Assembly: GCA_964414425.1 (NCBI GenBank)
Contig: CAYPWL010000041.1
Location: forward strand, 1 to 25,699
Direction of reading: 5' to 3'
Length of the DNA: 25,699 nt
DNA from: GYS-P2D sp964414425
GTDB lineage: Bacteria; Bacteroidota; Bacteroidia; Chitinophagales; Saprospiraceae
The notes under the pieces are model-generated. The model was not told where the DNA came from. It ran no database searches and saw only the letters and a list, made by a program, of their open reading frames with translations. Shown one piece after another: positions 14,567 to 21,491 of this stretch (its first letter is position 1; each line of letters begins with the position of its first letter). The translations under genes were made by a program, and so were the position numbers.

Positions 14567-15136
14567 ATGATTCATCTCAATTCTAATTTTATTGCGACCA
14601 TATTTTTGGGGATAATGATCTCGGGATGTACAAGAGATCAAATAACACTTCCGGTTACACCGACAGATCCTGTCGATACCATGTCTATGGATATGATGAT
14701 GGATACTATGATGATGGACACCATGATGATACCTACTGGACCGATTATATGGGAAGGTGAGGAGATGACCTTTACACTTGCTGACAACTCGGATCATACC
14801 TTGGTTGATAATCAAGATTTTTTAACTGATAATGTCATCATTACTCGGAGTGTAACTGGAGGGGAGATATTTAATATCGCAGTAGAAGAAATCTTCACCA
14901 AGGATGTCAGTCCTTTTGGGACGGAGTGGGCGCCTGGTCGTACTGCTGATGGTGTCGAAAACTTGACATTCACTTCTTTTAGAAATGCTGTTGGTGGAGC
15001 TCCTCGGAGATCTGTTGGGTCAGAGCTCGTCATGCACCTAATCGAAGATGATATTTATCTAAACGTCACCATCACTTCGTGGTCAGACAGAAAGCAAGGA
15101 GGATTTGAATATATCAGATCTACCCCAAACCAATAA
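14567..15136 (+). CDS. Lipoprotein with Met/Asp repeat, third of three tandem paralogues
   Basis: A 189-residue lipoprotein with lipobox SGC (Cys21), here followed by TRDQ rather than an acidic run. Between the lipid anchor and the domain it has a linker (37-54) made of D-T-M-M-M-like units with ten Met in 18 residues. The domain (about 58-186) keeps all family blocks: IWEGEEMTFTLADN, NQDFLTDNVIITR, GGEIFN, SPFGTEWAPGR, FTSFRNAVGG, VGSELVMHLIEDDIY, ITSWSDR, GGFEYIRSTP. It is closer to the first copy (identical TDNVIITRS) than to the second. Short gap (86 bases) after the second copy and a terminator 29 bases after its own stop. Met clusters can bind copper(I) or silver in other proteins; here that is only a possibility. 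Confidence 0.78.
   Translation: MIHLNSNFIATIFLGIMISGCTRDQITLPVTPTDPVDTMSMDMMMDTMMMDTMMIPTGPIIWEGEEMTFTLADNSDHTLVDNQDFLTDNVIITRSVTGGEIFNIAVEEIFTKDVSPFGTEWAPGRTADGVENLTFTSFRNAVGGAPRRSVGSELVMHLIEDDIYLNVTITSWSDRKQGGFEYIRSTPNQ
14675..14728 (+). repeat. In-frame short tandem repeat coding for Asp/Thr/Met units
   Basis: Imperfect 15-base units of the form GAYACYATGATGATG (with a 12-base variant) code for DTMSM, DMMM, DTMMM and DTMM in the linker of the third lipoprotein. The low-complexity, in-frame DNA is prone to slippage, so linker length probably varies between strains. Confidence 0.7.
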
Positions 15137-15164
15137 ATGTCTAAGCTTTACAATAGAGATATCA

Positions 15165-15197
15165 AGGCCTGTCATTATTGATGATAGGCCTTTTCTT
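15165..15197 (+). terminator. Terminator of the lipoprotein array
   Basis: AGGCCTGTCAT (15165-15175) pairs with ATGATAGGCCT (15181-15191), one G-U pair, five-base loop; TTTTCTT follows. It lies 29 bases after the third lipoprotein stop. Confidence 0.85.
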
Positions 15198-15247
15198 ATC
15201 AATTCAGTTTTATCATTTGGTCCTGTTTTTGAAGAGATATATTCACA

Positions 15248-15622
15248 ATGGCAACCACCACTGAGAAGGAGGTCTCACTTAAACTCTCGCATAATATCTA
15301 TGTGGTTGAGTTGAGTAAAAAGATCTGGACAGATAATTGGAAATTCAGAAAAGCTAACCCTCACTATAAGGGCATAGCGGGCTGTCTTTATGTCGGCATT
15401 ACCAGCCACTCACCTCAAGAGCGATTTAAAAAACACAAGACAGGCCATCGTAATAAGAAGGGTATTAAGATATCTTCTTCCATAGTTCAGAAATACGGCT
15501 TGTATCTACGTCCAACACTCTACACTGAGCTAAACCCTATGACTCGTATGCGTGCCTCTAAAATGGAAGGACGCTTAGCTGAGAGCTTGCGAAAGCAAGG
15601 ATATGCGGTATGGTGGAATTAG
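15248..15622 (+). CDS. GIY-YIG-like domain protein
   Basis: A 124-residue protein with a GIY-YIG-type fold as far as motifs show: YVVEL for the first strand (GIY position), CLYVGITS for the second (YIG position), then PQERFKKHKTG with the Arg/Lys and His usual after YIG, and a later RASKMEGRLAESLRKQGYAVWWN where the Glu of MEG could be the metal ligand. This matches a small stand-alone family in bacteria that I remember only as GIY-YIG-like, of unknown role; nuclease activity is not proven. The FRKANPHYKGIAG insertion between the two strands is typical of that family. Its TAG stop overlaps the stop of the convergent crotonase by three bases, with no terminator between. Confidence 0.7.
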   Translation: MATTTEKEVSLKLSHNIYVVELSKKIWTDNWKFRKANPHYKGIAGCLYVGITSHSPQERFKKHKTGHRNKKGIKISSSIVQKYGLYLRPTLYTELNPMTRMRASKMEGRLAESLRKQGYAVWWN

Positions 15623-16419
15623 TCCCTATAGGGGGCAAAATTGCCCGGTCTCTTTTGCATACTTGAGAATACCGCCTCAAGTTGATTTTTATCACCCATA
15701 ATATCTTGTTGATGACGAGACTCTGCAAGCAGTAAGTCATTTGGATGGAGATGTGCTGCATCATTGATAAGCTTCTTTGCCTTTACAACTGCACTTGGAC
15801 TCTTAGAAGCGATTGTTCTCGCAAGGGCCATGGCATCATTGTGAGGATTATCAGAAACATGAGTGGCAAATCCATACTCAACAGCATCGGCACCACTAAA
15901 CTCTCGGTTAGTGTAGGTCAGTTCGCGGAATATATCATCACGTACATTGCCTCGCATCAACACCGATCCAGCCATATCTGGTACGAGGCCCCACTTCATC
16001 TCCATGACAGAGAGTCGAGTATCTGCGGCAATATATTTTATGTCTGCTCCAAGCATAATCTGCAATCCACCACCAAAAGCAATGCCGTGTACTGCAGCGA
16101 TCACTGGAACCTGTAGTTCTCTCCATGCATAAGCTACGGTCTGCCATTTATTAGCAACTCCATAGGTGCGAGCCATGAGGTCTTGTGCTCCTAATCCATT
16201 GCTATCCATACTAAAGTTGGACAGATCAAGTCCTGCGCAAAATGCTCGCCCATTACCCGATAGGACGATAGCTCTGATCTCATCGTTTTGGGAGAGCTCC
16301 TGAGTAGCATTGATGATGCTCTGAAACATATCCTCATTCAAAGCATTCATCTTTTCTGGACGATTAAGTCTCACATCTGCAACAAAATCTTTAATCTTTA
16401 TTTCGACAACGTTTTGCAT
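15619..16419 (-). CDS. Crotonase family enoyl-CoA hydratase/isomerase
   Basis: A 266-residue crotonase. RAFCAGLDL (58-66) and HGIAFGGGLQIMLGAD (111-126) form the oxyanion hole. Of the two classical hydratase glutamates, the first (GGGCE in the rat enzyme) is Gln120 here and the second is Glu140 in SVMEMKWGLVPDMAG; Asp148 is a further acidic candidate. The MEMKWGLVPDM and FRELTYTNREF blocks fit a subfamily annotated broadly as crotonase/enoyl-CoA hydratase. With one glutamate replaced, an isomerase or different hydration is as likely as standard enoyl-CoA hydration. Downstream of a thioesterase gene on the same strand (85-base gap), which suggests linked acyl-CoA metabolism. Confidence 0.9.
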   Translation of the reverse strand: MQNVVEIKIKDFVADVRLNRPEKMNALNEDMFQSIINATQELSQNDEIRAIVLSGNGRAFCAGLDLSNFSMDSNGLGAQDLMARTYGVANKWQTVAYAWRELQVPVIAAVHGIAFGGGLQIMLGADIKYIAADTRLSVMEMKWGLVPDMAGSVLMRGNVRDDIFRELTYTNREFSGADAVEYGFATHVSDNPHNDAMALARTIASKSPSAVVKAKKLINDAAHLHPNDLLLAESRHQQDIMGDKNQLEAVFSSMQKRPGNFAPYRD

Positions 16420-16504
16420 AATCTCTCTTTTAGTACTACTAAGATCGTATATCTATTGACGGGGAGAAAGAAAGAAATTGTCACCTTATGACATGCACGA
16501 GTCT

Positions 16505-16903
16505 TTATCCGAGGCGTTTTTTTGTTCCTGCCATAATTCTGGCTACTTCGACAATCGCCCTCGTATGTACCCCTTTACCTACTACACCACCTCTATCGTA
16601 GACTTCTACTTTAAATTTGAATAATCTCTCTTCCTGGCCCATGTATGAGGCTTTAGCGGTGACCTTTTCTCCTACAGGGGTGGCTGCCATATGAGTTATA
16701 TTTACGCCCACACCTACGGATAGTTCTCCATCACTTAGGAGTGGCACCATCAGCTGAGCAGCACTTAGCTCCATAAGCGCAATCATCTTAGACGTAGCAA
16801 AGACAGCTGGAAACTCTCCACCTATACTATCGGCGAGTGCCTCGGCAGTATCTTTTTCTGTGACTGTCATTGACACTTCGTGAATACTTCCTTCTTGGAT
16901 CAT
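16505..16903 (-). CDS. Hotdog-fold acyl-CoA thioesterase, FlK type
   Basis: A 132-residue hotdog-fold thioesterase. Thr37 (FATSKM), Glu45 (IALMEL) and His71 (NITHMAATPVG) line up with the catalytic triad of fluoroacetyl-CoA thioesterase FlK, including exact spacing (8 and 26 residues, as for Thr42, Glu50, His76). The SVGVGVNITHMAATPVGEKVTA block is the family hallmark. Most relatives are general acyl-CoA thioesterases, and nothing here suggests organofluorine chemistry. It sits upstream of the crotonase on the same strand with an 85-base gap, so both may handle the same acyl-CoA pool. Starts at ATG 16903; no promoter recognised. Confidence 0.85.
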   Translation of the reverse strand: MIQEGSIHEVSMTVTEKDTAEALADSIGGEFPAVFATSKMIALMELSAAQLMVPLLSDGELSVGVGVNITHMAATPVGEKVTAKASYMGQEERLFKFKVEVYDRGGVVGKGVHTRAIVEVARIMAGTKKRLG

Positions 16904-16983
16904 ATCGTCATTATATTAAGATGTCGTGAATATAGAGAAGTATAACAGACGATTAGCTCTCGCCCACAGAGATGAGACAGAGA

Positions 16984-17343
16984 TTATTGCCAGTTGCGGA
17001 GCTTAGTCTTCAGTTCCGATAGGGTATCTGCTGAAATCTTATTATTCATCGGTTTGCTACTACCGATTAGCTCATGAGCTTTTTCTTCGATAAAATAGCT
17101 TACTTCTATAGGCAGGCCAGGATTGAGTATGTCGTCATCGAGTTCATCTAAATCAACATCTAATCCAGCGTCCAATACCCTATTGAGATTGGTATGATTA
17201 TACGGTAGGTGCCAGCACTTGAAGGTCTTACTGTATTTGCGATAGGGTAGCTCTTTGACCTCACTGATAGTTACGCTATCATACTTAAAGAATAGACCCA
17301 GTCTATCTTTACCTCGATGATTTATTTTACGCAGTTTTATCAT
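16984..17343 (-). CDS. Stand-alone N-terminal domain of a tyrosine recombinase (integrase remnant)
   Basis: The first 65 residues (IKLRKINHRGKDRLGLFF, LPYRKYSKTFKCWHLPYN) resemble the small N-terminal domain that begins many Bacteroidota site-specific integrases, where a W-H/Y-x-P-Y motif closes the domain. The core-binding and catalytic domains that should follow are absent: after an acidic stretch (DVDLDELDDD) the protein ends with a short helical tail at residue 119. I start at the ATG at 17343, where the recognisable domain begins; the frame stays open to 17451, but those residues look non-native. It may be a truncated integrase or a domain kept as a DNA-binding protein. No catalytic remnant or attachment repeat is visible nearby. 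Confidence 0.55.
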   Translation of the reverse strand: MIKLRKINHRGKDRLGLFFKYDSVTISEVKELPYRKYSKTFKCWHLPYNHTNLNRVLDAGLDVDLDELDDDILNPGLPIEVSYFIEEKAHELIGSSKPMNNKISADTLSELKTKLRNWQ

Positions 17344-17475
17344 ACCCATATTAGCCAGTGTGCGAGCCCGCATGTATAGCCATGCCGAACCCGTACATTC
17401 AAAAATACTACCAATATTTATATTGGCGTCGAATAAGATCGTGCAGATCAAGAGTATTCTACATATATTAATTCA

Positions 17476-17805
17476 ATGAATTTGATTTTTCGCGTGTTTG
17501 TATTGGTGGCGTCATCAGTTTTGATCGGTTGTGAGGCCTCTAATTCCTCATCTCAGCCTCCTATCGATGCCAAAGGATTGTTCTGGTTTGGTGAGGCATC
17601 CTCTGACGAGGATCTACCAGATCACATTGACCCAAAATCTGTGTTATGCTATGGAAAGGGTCTCAAAGTAGGTAGATGTATCAGCGATCAGTTGAGCAAA
17701 GGGAAGTGCCTCGGCCTTTCTAAATACAACAAGAAAGTAATTGCAGTAGAAGTGCATTGTAATGTAATGTCAAGGGACTCGGTCGAGTTACCTGTAATGA
17801 ATTAG
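17476..17805 (+). CDS. Small Cys-containing lipoprotein of unknown function
   Basis: A 109-residue protein with a signal peptide ending SVLIGC, a Ser-rich linker (EASNSSSQPP) and a short domain with four cysteines (CYGKGLKVGRC, KGKC, EVHC), which could form two disulfides in the periplasm. I recognise no family. Divergent from the integrase-like gene (132 bases) and convergent with the DUF2177 gene. Confidence 0.6.
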   Translation: MNLIFRVFVLVASSVLIGCEASNSSSQPPIDAKGLFWFGEASSDEDLPDHIDPKSVLCYGKGLKVGRCISDQLSKGKCLGLSKYNKKVIAVEVHCNVMSRDSVELPVMN

Positions 17806-17903
17806 TCAATAATCCACTTATAGTTACATACTGACAGCATGGAGATACCTTCAGCTTGGTGAACAGGAGTCTTGTACGCTACAGGGAGTAGTGAGTTGTT
17901 ATT

Positions 17904-18308
17904 TTATACTGATAACCAGATTCCTGCATAATAGCTGCATACGCTTACAGCGCTACATAGTATGACTCCCCACAGGATATCTATAGGCACGATGCTCCAT
18001 GACCATCCTTTAATAACCGCCATGTTGGTCAGTTCATAGGTCATGTATGTAAAAAATCCAAAAAGTGCCCCGTAGAGTAGTGCATGTTGAGGGTCTTTCA
18101 ATTTTAAGGCTGGCCACACTGCGAAAATCAGTATGCCCAGTATGTAAAGTGCATAAAACATCAGAGCCGCAGACCAGTTAGGAGGGCTTGCCATAAGATG
18201 TCCGATGTACTTCTTGTATAGTGGGCGACCAAGCCAACCCAACCATATGATGTCAATTGCAAAAAAGATCGGGACGGTAGCTAAATAATGCAATATGAGC
18301 TTATACAT
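17904..18308 (-). CDS. DUF2177 family membrane protein
   Basis: A 134-residue inner-membrane protein with about four transmembrane helices (5-25, 48-66, 77-95, 108-130). The FAIDIIWLGWLGRPLYKKYIG opening, GALFGFFTYMTYELTNMAVIKGW centre and VPIDILWG late motif are those of DUF2177. Function unknown; the intramembrane Asp of IDIIW, repeated as IDILW, suggests an internal repeat. It follows the VOC gene on the same strand after 137 bases that contain a possible gene remnant, so linkage to the desaturase operon is uncertain. Confidence 0.88.
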   Translation of the reverse strand: MYKLILHYLATVPIFFAIDIIWLGWLGRPLYKKYIGHLMASPPNWSAALMFYALYILGILIFAVWPALKLKDPQHALLYGALFGFFTYMTYELTNMAVIKGWSWSIVPIDILWGVILCSAVSVCSYYAGIWLSV

Positions 18309-18445
18309 ATTCCTAATATTATAATTAGTTAATACTTGTAGAGCTCATATGTTCGATATGTTATAGCACTTTTTGTAGATCAATAAAGGCATTGAAGATA
18401 TCTTCAGGTCGATTAAATTGAGAGCTTACTCGCTACTTTGAACTC

Positions 18446-18817
18446 TTAAGCTACAGTCTTGAAATTTCCAATATGCCATAGCACGCCGGCAGGATCATGC
18501 AAGAAGAACTCACGGCCCCAATCATTATTGACAATTTTGGAGAGCTTGACGCCTTTATACTTTTGCGGAAGCTGCATGGCATCAACTTTTCTCCAGTAGT
18601 CATCGAGTTCTTCTACTTCCAAAAAAACCATTGAGTTGTTTACCCAGTCCTTAGTATAATAATCTTGTAGATAAAAGCCGATGTCCTCTGCAATGCTGAA
18701 GTAACTCATCTTAGCTGAGATGACGGATTCATTAAATCCCATCTCTTGATAGAAGCGCCTGGATTGATCATAGTTGGAGGCTCCTATGAAAGTTCTGATG
18801 GATCGTATTGATTTCAT
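18446..18817 (-). CDS. VOC (glyoxalase/bleomycin-resistance) superfamily protein
   Basis: A 123-residue protein with the two beta-alpha-beta-beta-beta halves of the VOC fold: RTFIGASNYDQSRRFYQEMGF, then VFLEVEELDDYWRKVDAM and a final FFLHDPAGVLWHIGNF. His/Glu metal positions are partly visible (the last WHIG in place of the common W-E/H-I). Members are metal-dependent lyases, dioxygenases or binding proteins; which one cannot be told. Its ATG overlaps the stop of the PLP decarboxylase (ATGA), so the two are translationally coupled. Confidence 0.85.
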   Translation of the reverse strand: MKSIRSIRTFIGASNYDQSRRFYQEMGFNESVISAKMSYFSIAEDIGFYLQDYYTKDWVNNSMVFLEVEELDDYWRKVDAMQLPQKYKGVKLSKIVNNDWGREFFLHDPAGVLWHIGNFKTVA

Positions 18818-20292
18818 GACAAGGGAATCATCTCATTTAGTTCTTGCCCTAAGGTAACAGTATCACGAGCCAACTCATCAAAATCACTGAGGATACTGCG
18901 ATGATTGGAGATGGCTACCCTGATACAATAGCACCCCTTAAGTGTCGTATAGGATGGTATAGCCAGCCCACGCTCATGGATCTCTGCTAAGATTTCCTTA
19001 TTGAGAGCGTTAAGCTGAGTGTCTGACATGTCTCCAGGATTATATCTATAACATACGATATCCAGTCCTACAGGTGCCATCAACTCAAGCGACTCATGAC
19101 TCTCGACGAGCGTAGAGAGATAGTTGGCTTGATGGACATTTTGAGTAATGAGTCGCCCATACTTGTCGAGTCCCTGCTCCTTGATGGACATCCACACCTT
19201 GAGAGAGTTCATCCGTCTGGTGAGTTGTAAGCCATACTCGCTGTACCAGTTTTTACCTGAGGCCAGTCCTCGCTCGTTTTCCATGAGGTATTCTGCTGAT
19301 ACGACGAAACTGTCTCGATGCTGCTTGCGATCTCTCACAAGGACACATCCTGCCTCAAATGGGATATGCATCCACTTGTGTAAGTCTAATGCCACGGAGT
19401 CAGAACGCTCAATCCCAGACAACTGAGGCTTGACAACTTCTGATAGCATGGCGATAGCGCCAATAGCACCATCTATATGAAACCACATTCCATGCCGTTC
19501 GCATAGATCTGCAATAGCATGTAAGTCATCTATAGCGCCTGTGTTTACCGTTCCAGCACTGCCGATCACACAGAGTGGGTGGTAACCATCGGCCTGATCT
19601 TTTTCGATCGCCTGTATTAGGGCTTCCAGATTGATGGTGTAATCATCATTTACGGGTATGTTGACGAGATTGTTCTCGCCGATCCCGAGCATCTGTATCG
19701 CTTTGAGGTTACAGTTATGAACCTCTGTTGAGGCATAGACCCTGAGCTTATATGAGGCATCTTGCAAGCCTTCTGTCCTGATATCATATCCAGCTTTTAC
19801 GTTGCGTGCTACAGTGAGGCCTACGAAGTTGGCCATTGAGCCACCGCTGGTCAATAGACCGCTGCCAGTATCGGGGTAGCCTATGATATCGATCATCCAG
19901 TTGATGACTTGGTCCTCGAGATATTGACCGATATGATTGCCGGCACCGGCATTGGTATTGACGAGTGCAGTTAGATACTCGGCCATCATGCCCATCAGGG
20001 AGCCATTGCCCATATACCAAGCCCAAAACTTAGGATGTACCGTGCCCATAGGATAGGGCAGTACCTTGTTTTTAAATTCTTGATAGACACTCGCCGCACC
20101 GAGGCCAGCTCGAGGGGCATCTGTATCGAAGTCATGTTTTACTTGATCGGGTACTGGAGTCCAGGGGCGCTGATCTCGCAATGACTTGACATGATCGATA
20201 CTATCATCGATCATCTGGTGCATGAGTTCTCTGATGGAGTCCCAGTTTTCTGGGTCCAAGGTTTCCTCATGGCCTGTGCCTTGTGGCAACAT
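18814..20292 (-). CDS. Second group II PLP-dependent decarboxylase
   Basis: A 492-residue PLP enzyme of the aromatic amino acid decarboxylase type, only distantly similar to the one at 6240-7667. Substrate loop HPKFWAWYMGNGS (86-98), NAGAGNHIGQYLEDQVINW, TSGGSMANF, His192 (STEVHNC), Asp274 (FHIDGAIGA) and Schiff-base Lys306 (LDLHKWMHIPFEAG) are all present. HPKFWAWYMGNG is closer to DOPA/tyrosine/phenylserine-type enzymes than to sphingosine-phosphate lyase, although both belong to the same fold group. The gene starts 21 bases after the desaturase stop and overlaps the VOC gene by four bases, so desaturase, decarboxylase and VOC form one operon. Substrate unknown; the neighbour makes a long-chain amine or sphingoid substrate worth considering. 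Confidence 0.92.
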   Translation of the reverse strand: MLPQGTGHEETLDPENWDSIRELMHQMIDDSIDHVKSLRDQRPWTPVPDQVKHDFDTDAPRAGLGAASVYQEFKNKVLPYPMGTVHPKFWAWYMGNGSLMGMMAEYLTALVNTNAGAGNHIGQYLEDQVINWMIDIIGYPDTGSGLLTSGGSMANFVGLTVARNVKAGYDIRTEGLQDASYKLRVYASTEVHNCNLKAIQMLGIGENNLVNIPVNDDYTINLEALIQAIEKDQADGYHPLCVIGSAGTVNTGAIDDLHAIADLCERHGMWFHIDGAIGAIAMLSEVVKPQLSGIERSDSVALDLHKWMHIPFEAGCVLVRDRKQHRDSFVVSAEYLMENERGLASGKNWYSEYGLQLTRRMNSLKVWMSIKEQGLDKYGRLITQNVHQANYLSTLVESHESLELMAPVGLDIVCYRYNPGDMSDTQLNALNKEILAEIHERGLAIPSYTTLKGCYCIRVAISNHRSILSDFDELARDTVTLGQELNEMIPLS

Positions 20293-20313
20293 AATATGTG
20301 CTTTAGGTGATGA

Positions 20314-21339
20314 TTATGCCGTGACGAGCTCTTCCTTTTGGTTCATACCATTGAAGAAGTCGCTCTCGTCAGAACTTGACACTTTCAATCCTCCTCTATC
20401 ATCTCTCAAGGTCCGTGAGAAAAGGGATAGATCTCCGTCAGTAAGAAACTGCCAAGTCAGTTTTGACCAAGACGTATGATAGTGCAACGTATTGTAATAC
20501 TCAGGAGCAATCTCTCTGATCTTAGGTAAGTTATTCCACGGCACATAAGAAAAATCATGGTGCTCATTGTGGAATCCTACGTTAAACGCCAACTTGTTGA
20601 GCGGTCCGTAGTAGCTGTAGGTCTCTTGTGGAGCTTTTACTAAATAATGCTCTTGTATCCATCTGCCACCCAATGGGTGCAATCCTACTGAGAAGAAAAA
20701 AGACAGCGTGAGGTAAACCAACGGCATCCATCCAAAGAAATAGACCAATGCTGCATCAAAGGCTAATACGGTAAGTAGGTTAACCCATATCCAGATATTG
20801 CTAAACTGTATCTCCTTGAGACGTGGTGGTCTCAGTGCTTGAAATAATGGGAAGAATAATAACCATAGAGACTTGCCGATAAATGAATTACCGATCATCT
20901 TGGCCTCCCACTCACTGGCGAGGTCAGCATCTAAATCATAATGTCCCTGAAATGCATGATGCTTTAAGTGATATTTTCTAAATCCTACAGAGCTTGGAAA
21001 GGCATTAGGAAGATCACAGAGTATACCTGCCCATAGATTGGCGATTCTGCTTTTGAATACCATGTTGTGTGTACACTCGTGGATCAATACGAACAAAGCA
21101 TGATTAGCAAATGCGCCTATGCACCAAGCTGCAGCTGCAACGAAGTACCAAGCCACATCTTTTAACGCTATAGAAAGAGCGATCTGCGCTCCGACGATAG
21201 CCAATATGAAAAATATCGTATTGATATTGCGACCCATGAGGTCTTTTATCTGAGGATACTTCTTTAATATTTCTTTAGTTCTGGCGATGTGTGGCTCGGC
21301 AGAATGACTGTGATTATAGTCGCTTGTGAATGGTCCCAT
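20314..21339 (-). CDS. Sphingolipid delta-4 desaturase-like membrane desaturase (DES1 type)
   Basis: A 341-residue membrane desaturase strikingly like eukaryotic dihydroceramide desaturase DES1. The N-terminus carries the sphingolipid-desaturase leader (EPHIARTKEILKKYPQIKDLM). The three di-iron histidine boxes are HECTH (87-91), HLKHH (124-128) and HNEHH (257-261), the last within NVGFHNEHHDFSYVPWNNLP. ETYSYYGPLNKLAFNVG before it and REIAPEYYNTLHYHTSW after it are also DES1-like. About four to six transmembrane helices. The eukaryotic enzyme introduces the 4,5 double bond of the sphingoid chain; Bacteroidota are known sphingolipid makers, so a matching role is plausible but inferred. First gene of a tight operon with a PLP decarboxylase and a VOC protein, divergent from a PlsC-type acyltransferase. 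Confidence 0.92.
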   Translation of the reverse strand: MGPFTSDYNHSHSAEPHIARTKEILKKYPQIKDLMGRNINTIFFILAIVGAQIALSIALKDVAWYFVAAAAWCIGAFANHALFVLIHECTHNMVFKSRIANLWAGILCDLPNAFPSSVGFRKYHLKHHAFQGHYDLDADLASEWEAKMIGNSFIGKSLWLLFFPLFQALRPPRLKEIQFSNIWIWVNLLTVLAFDAALVYFFGWMPLVYLTLSFFFSVGLHPLGGRWIQEHYLVKAPQETYSYYGPLNKLAFNVGFHNEHHDFSYVPWNNLPKIREIAPEYYNTLHYHTSWSKLTWQFLTDGDLSLFSRTLRDDRGGLKVSSSDESDFFNGMNQKEELVTA

Positions 21340-21439
21340 AAGTTCTATTTATGTCGATTAAAACAACGTTGAGCAAAGCTAATTAATTAGACTGTCAAAT
21401 ACGGCGGCAATAAAATTGTTTTGAAACGATCTACTTAAG

Positions 21440-21472
21440 ACCTTGCCAAGCGACAAAAAAAGTACCTTGCCA
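21440..21472. promoter_or_regulatory. Direct repeats between desaturase and acyltransferase genes
   Basis: ACCTTGCCA occurs at 21440-21448 and again at 21464-21472, 24 bases apart, each followed by a CGAC within two to three bases, in the 152-base region between two divergent lipid genes. It could be a two-site operator for either or both. No regulator is identifiable. Confidence 0.35.
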
Positions 21473-21491
21473 TCGACCGTTACAAAGAACT

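Noticed and set aside
14546..14815. His-rich minus-strand frame opposite the Met/Asp repeat
   Set aside because: The His run is simply the antisense of the ATGATG repeat; there is no family match and the plus-strand paralogue is certain.
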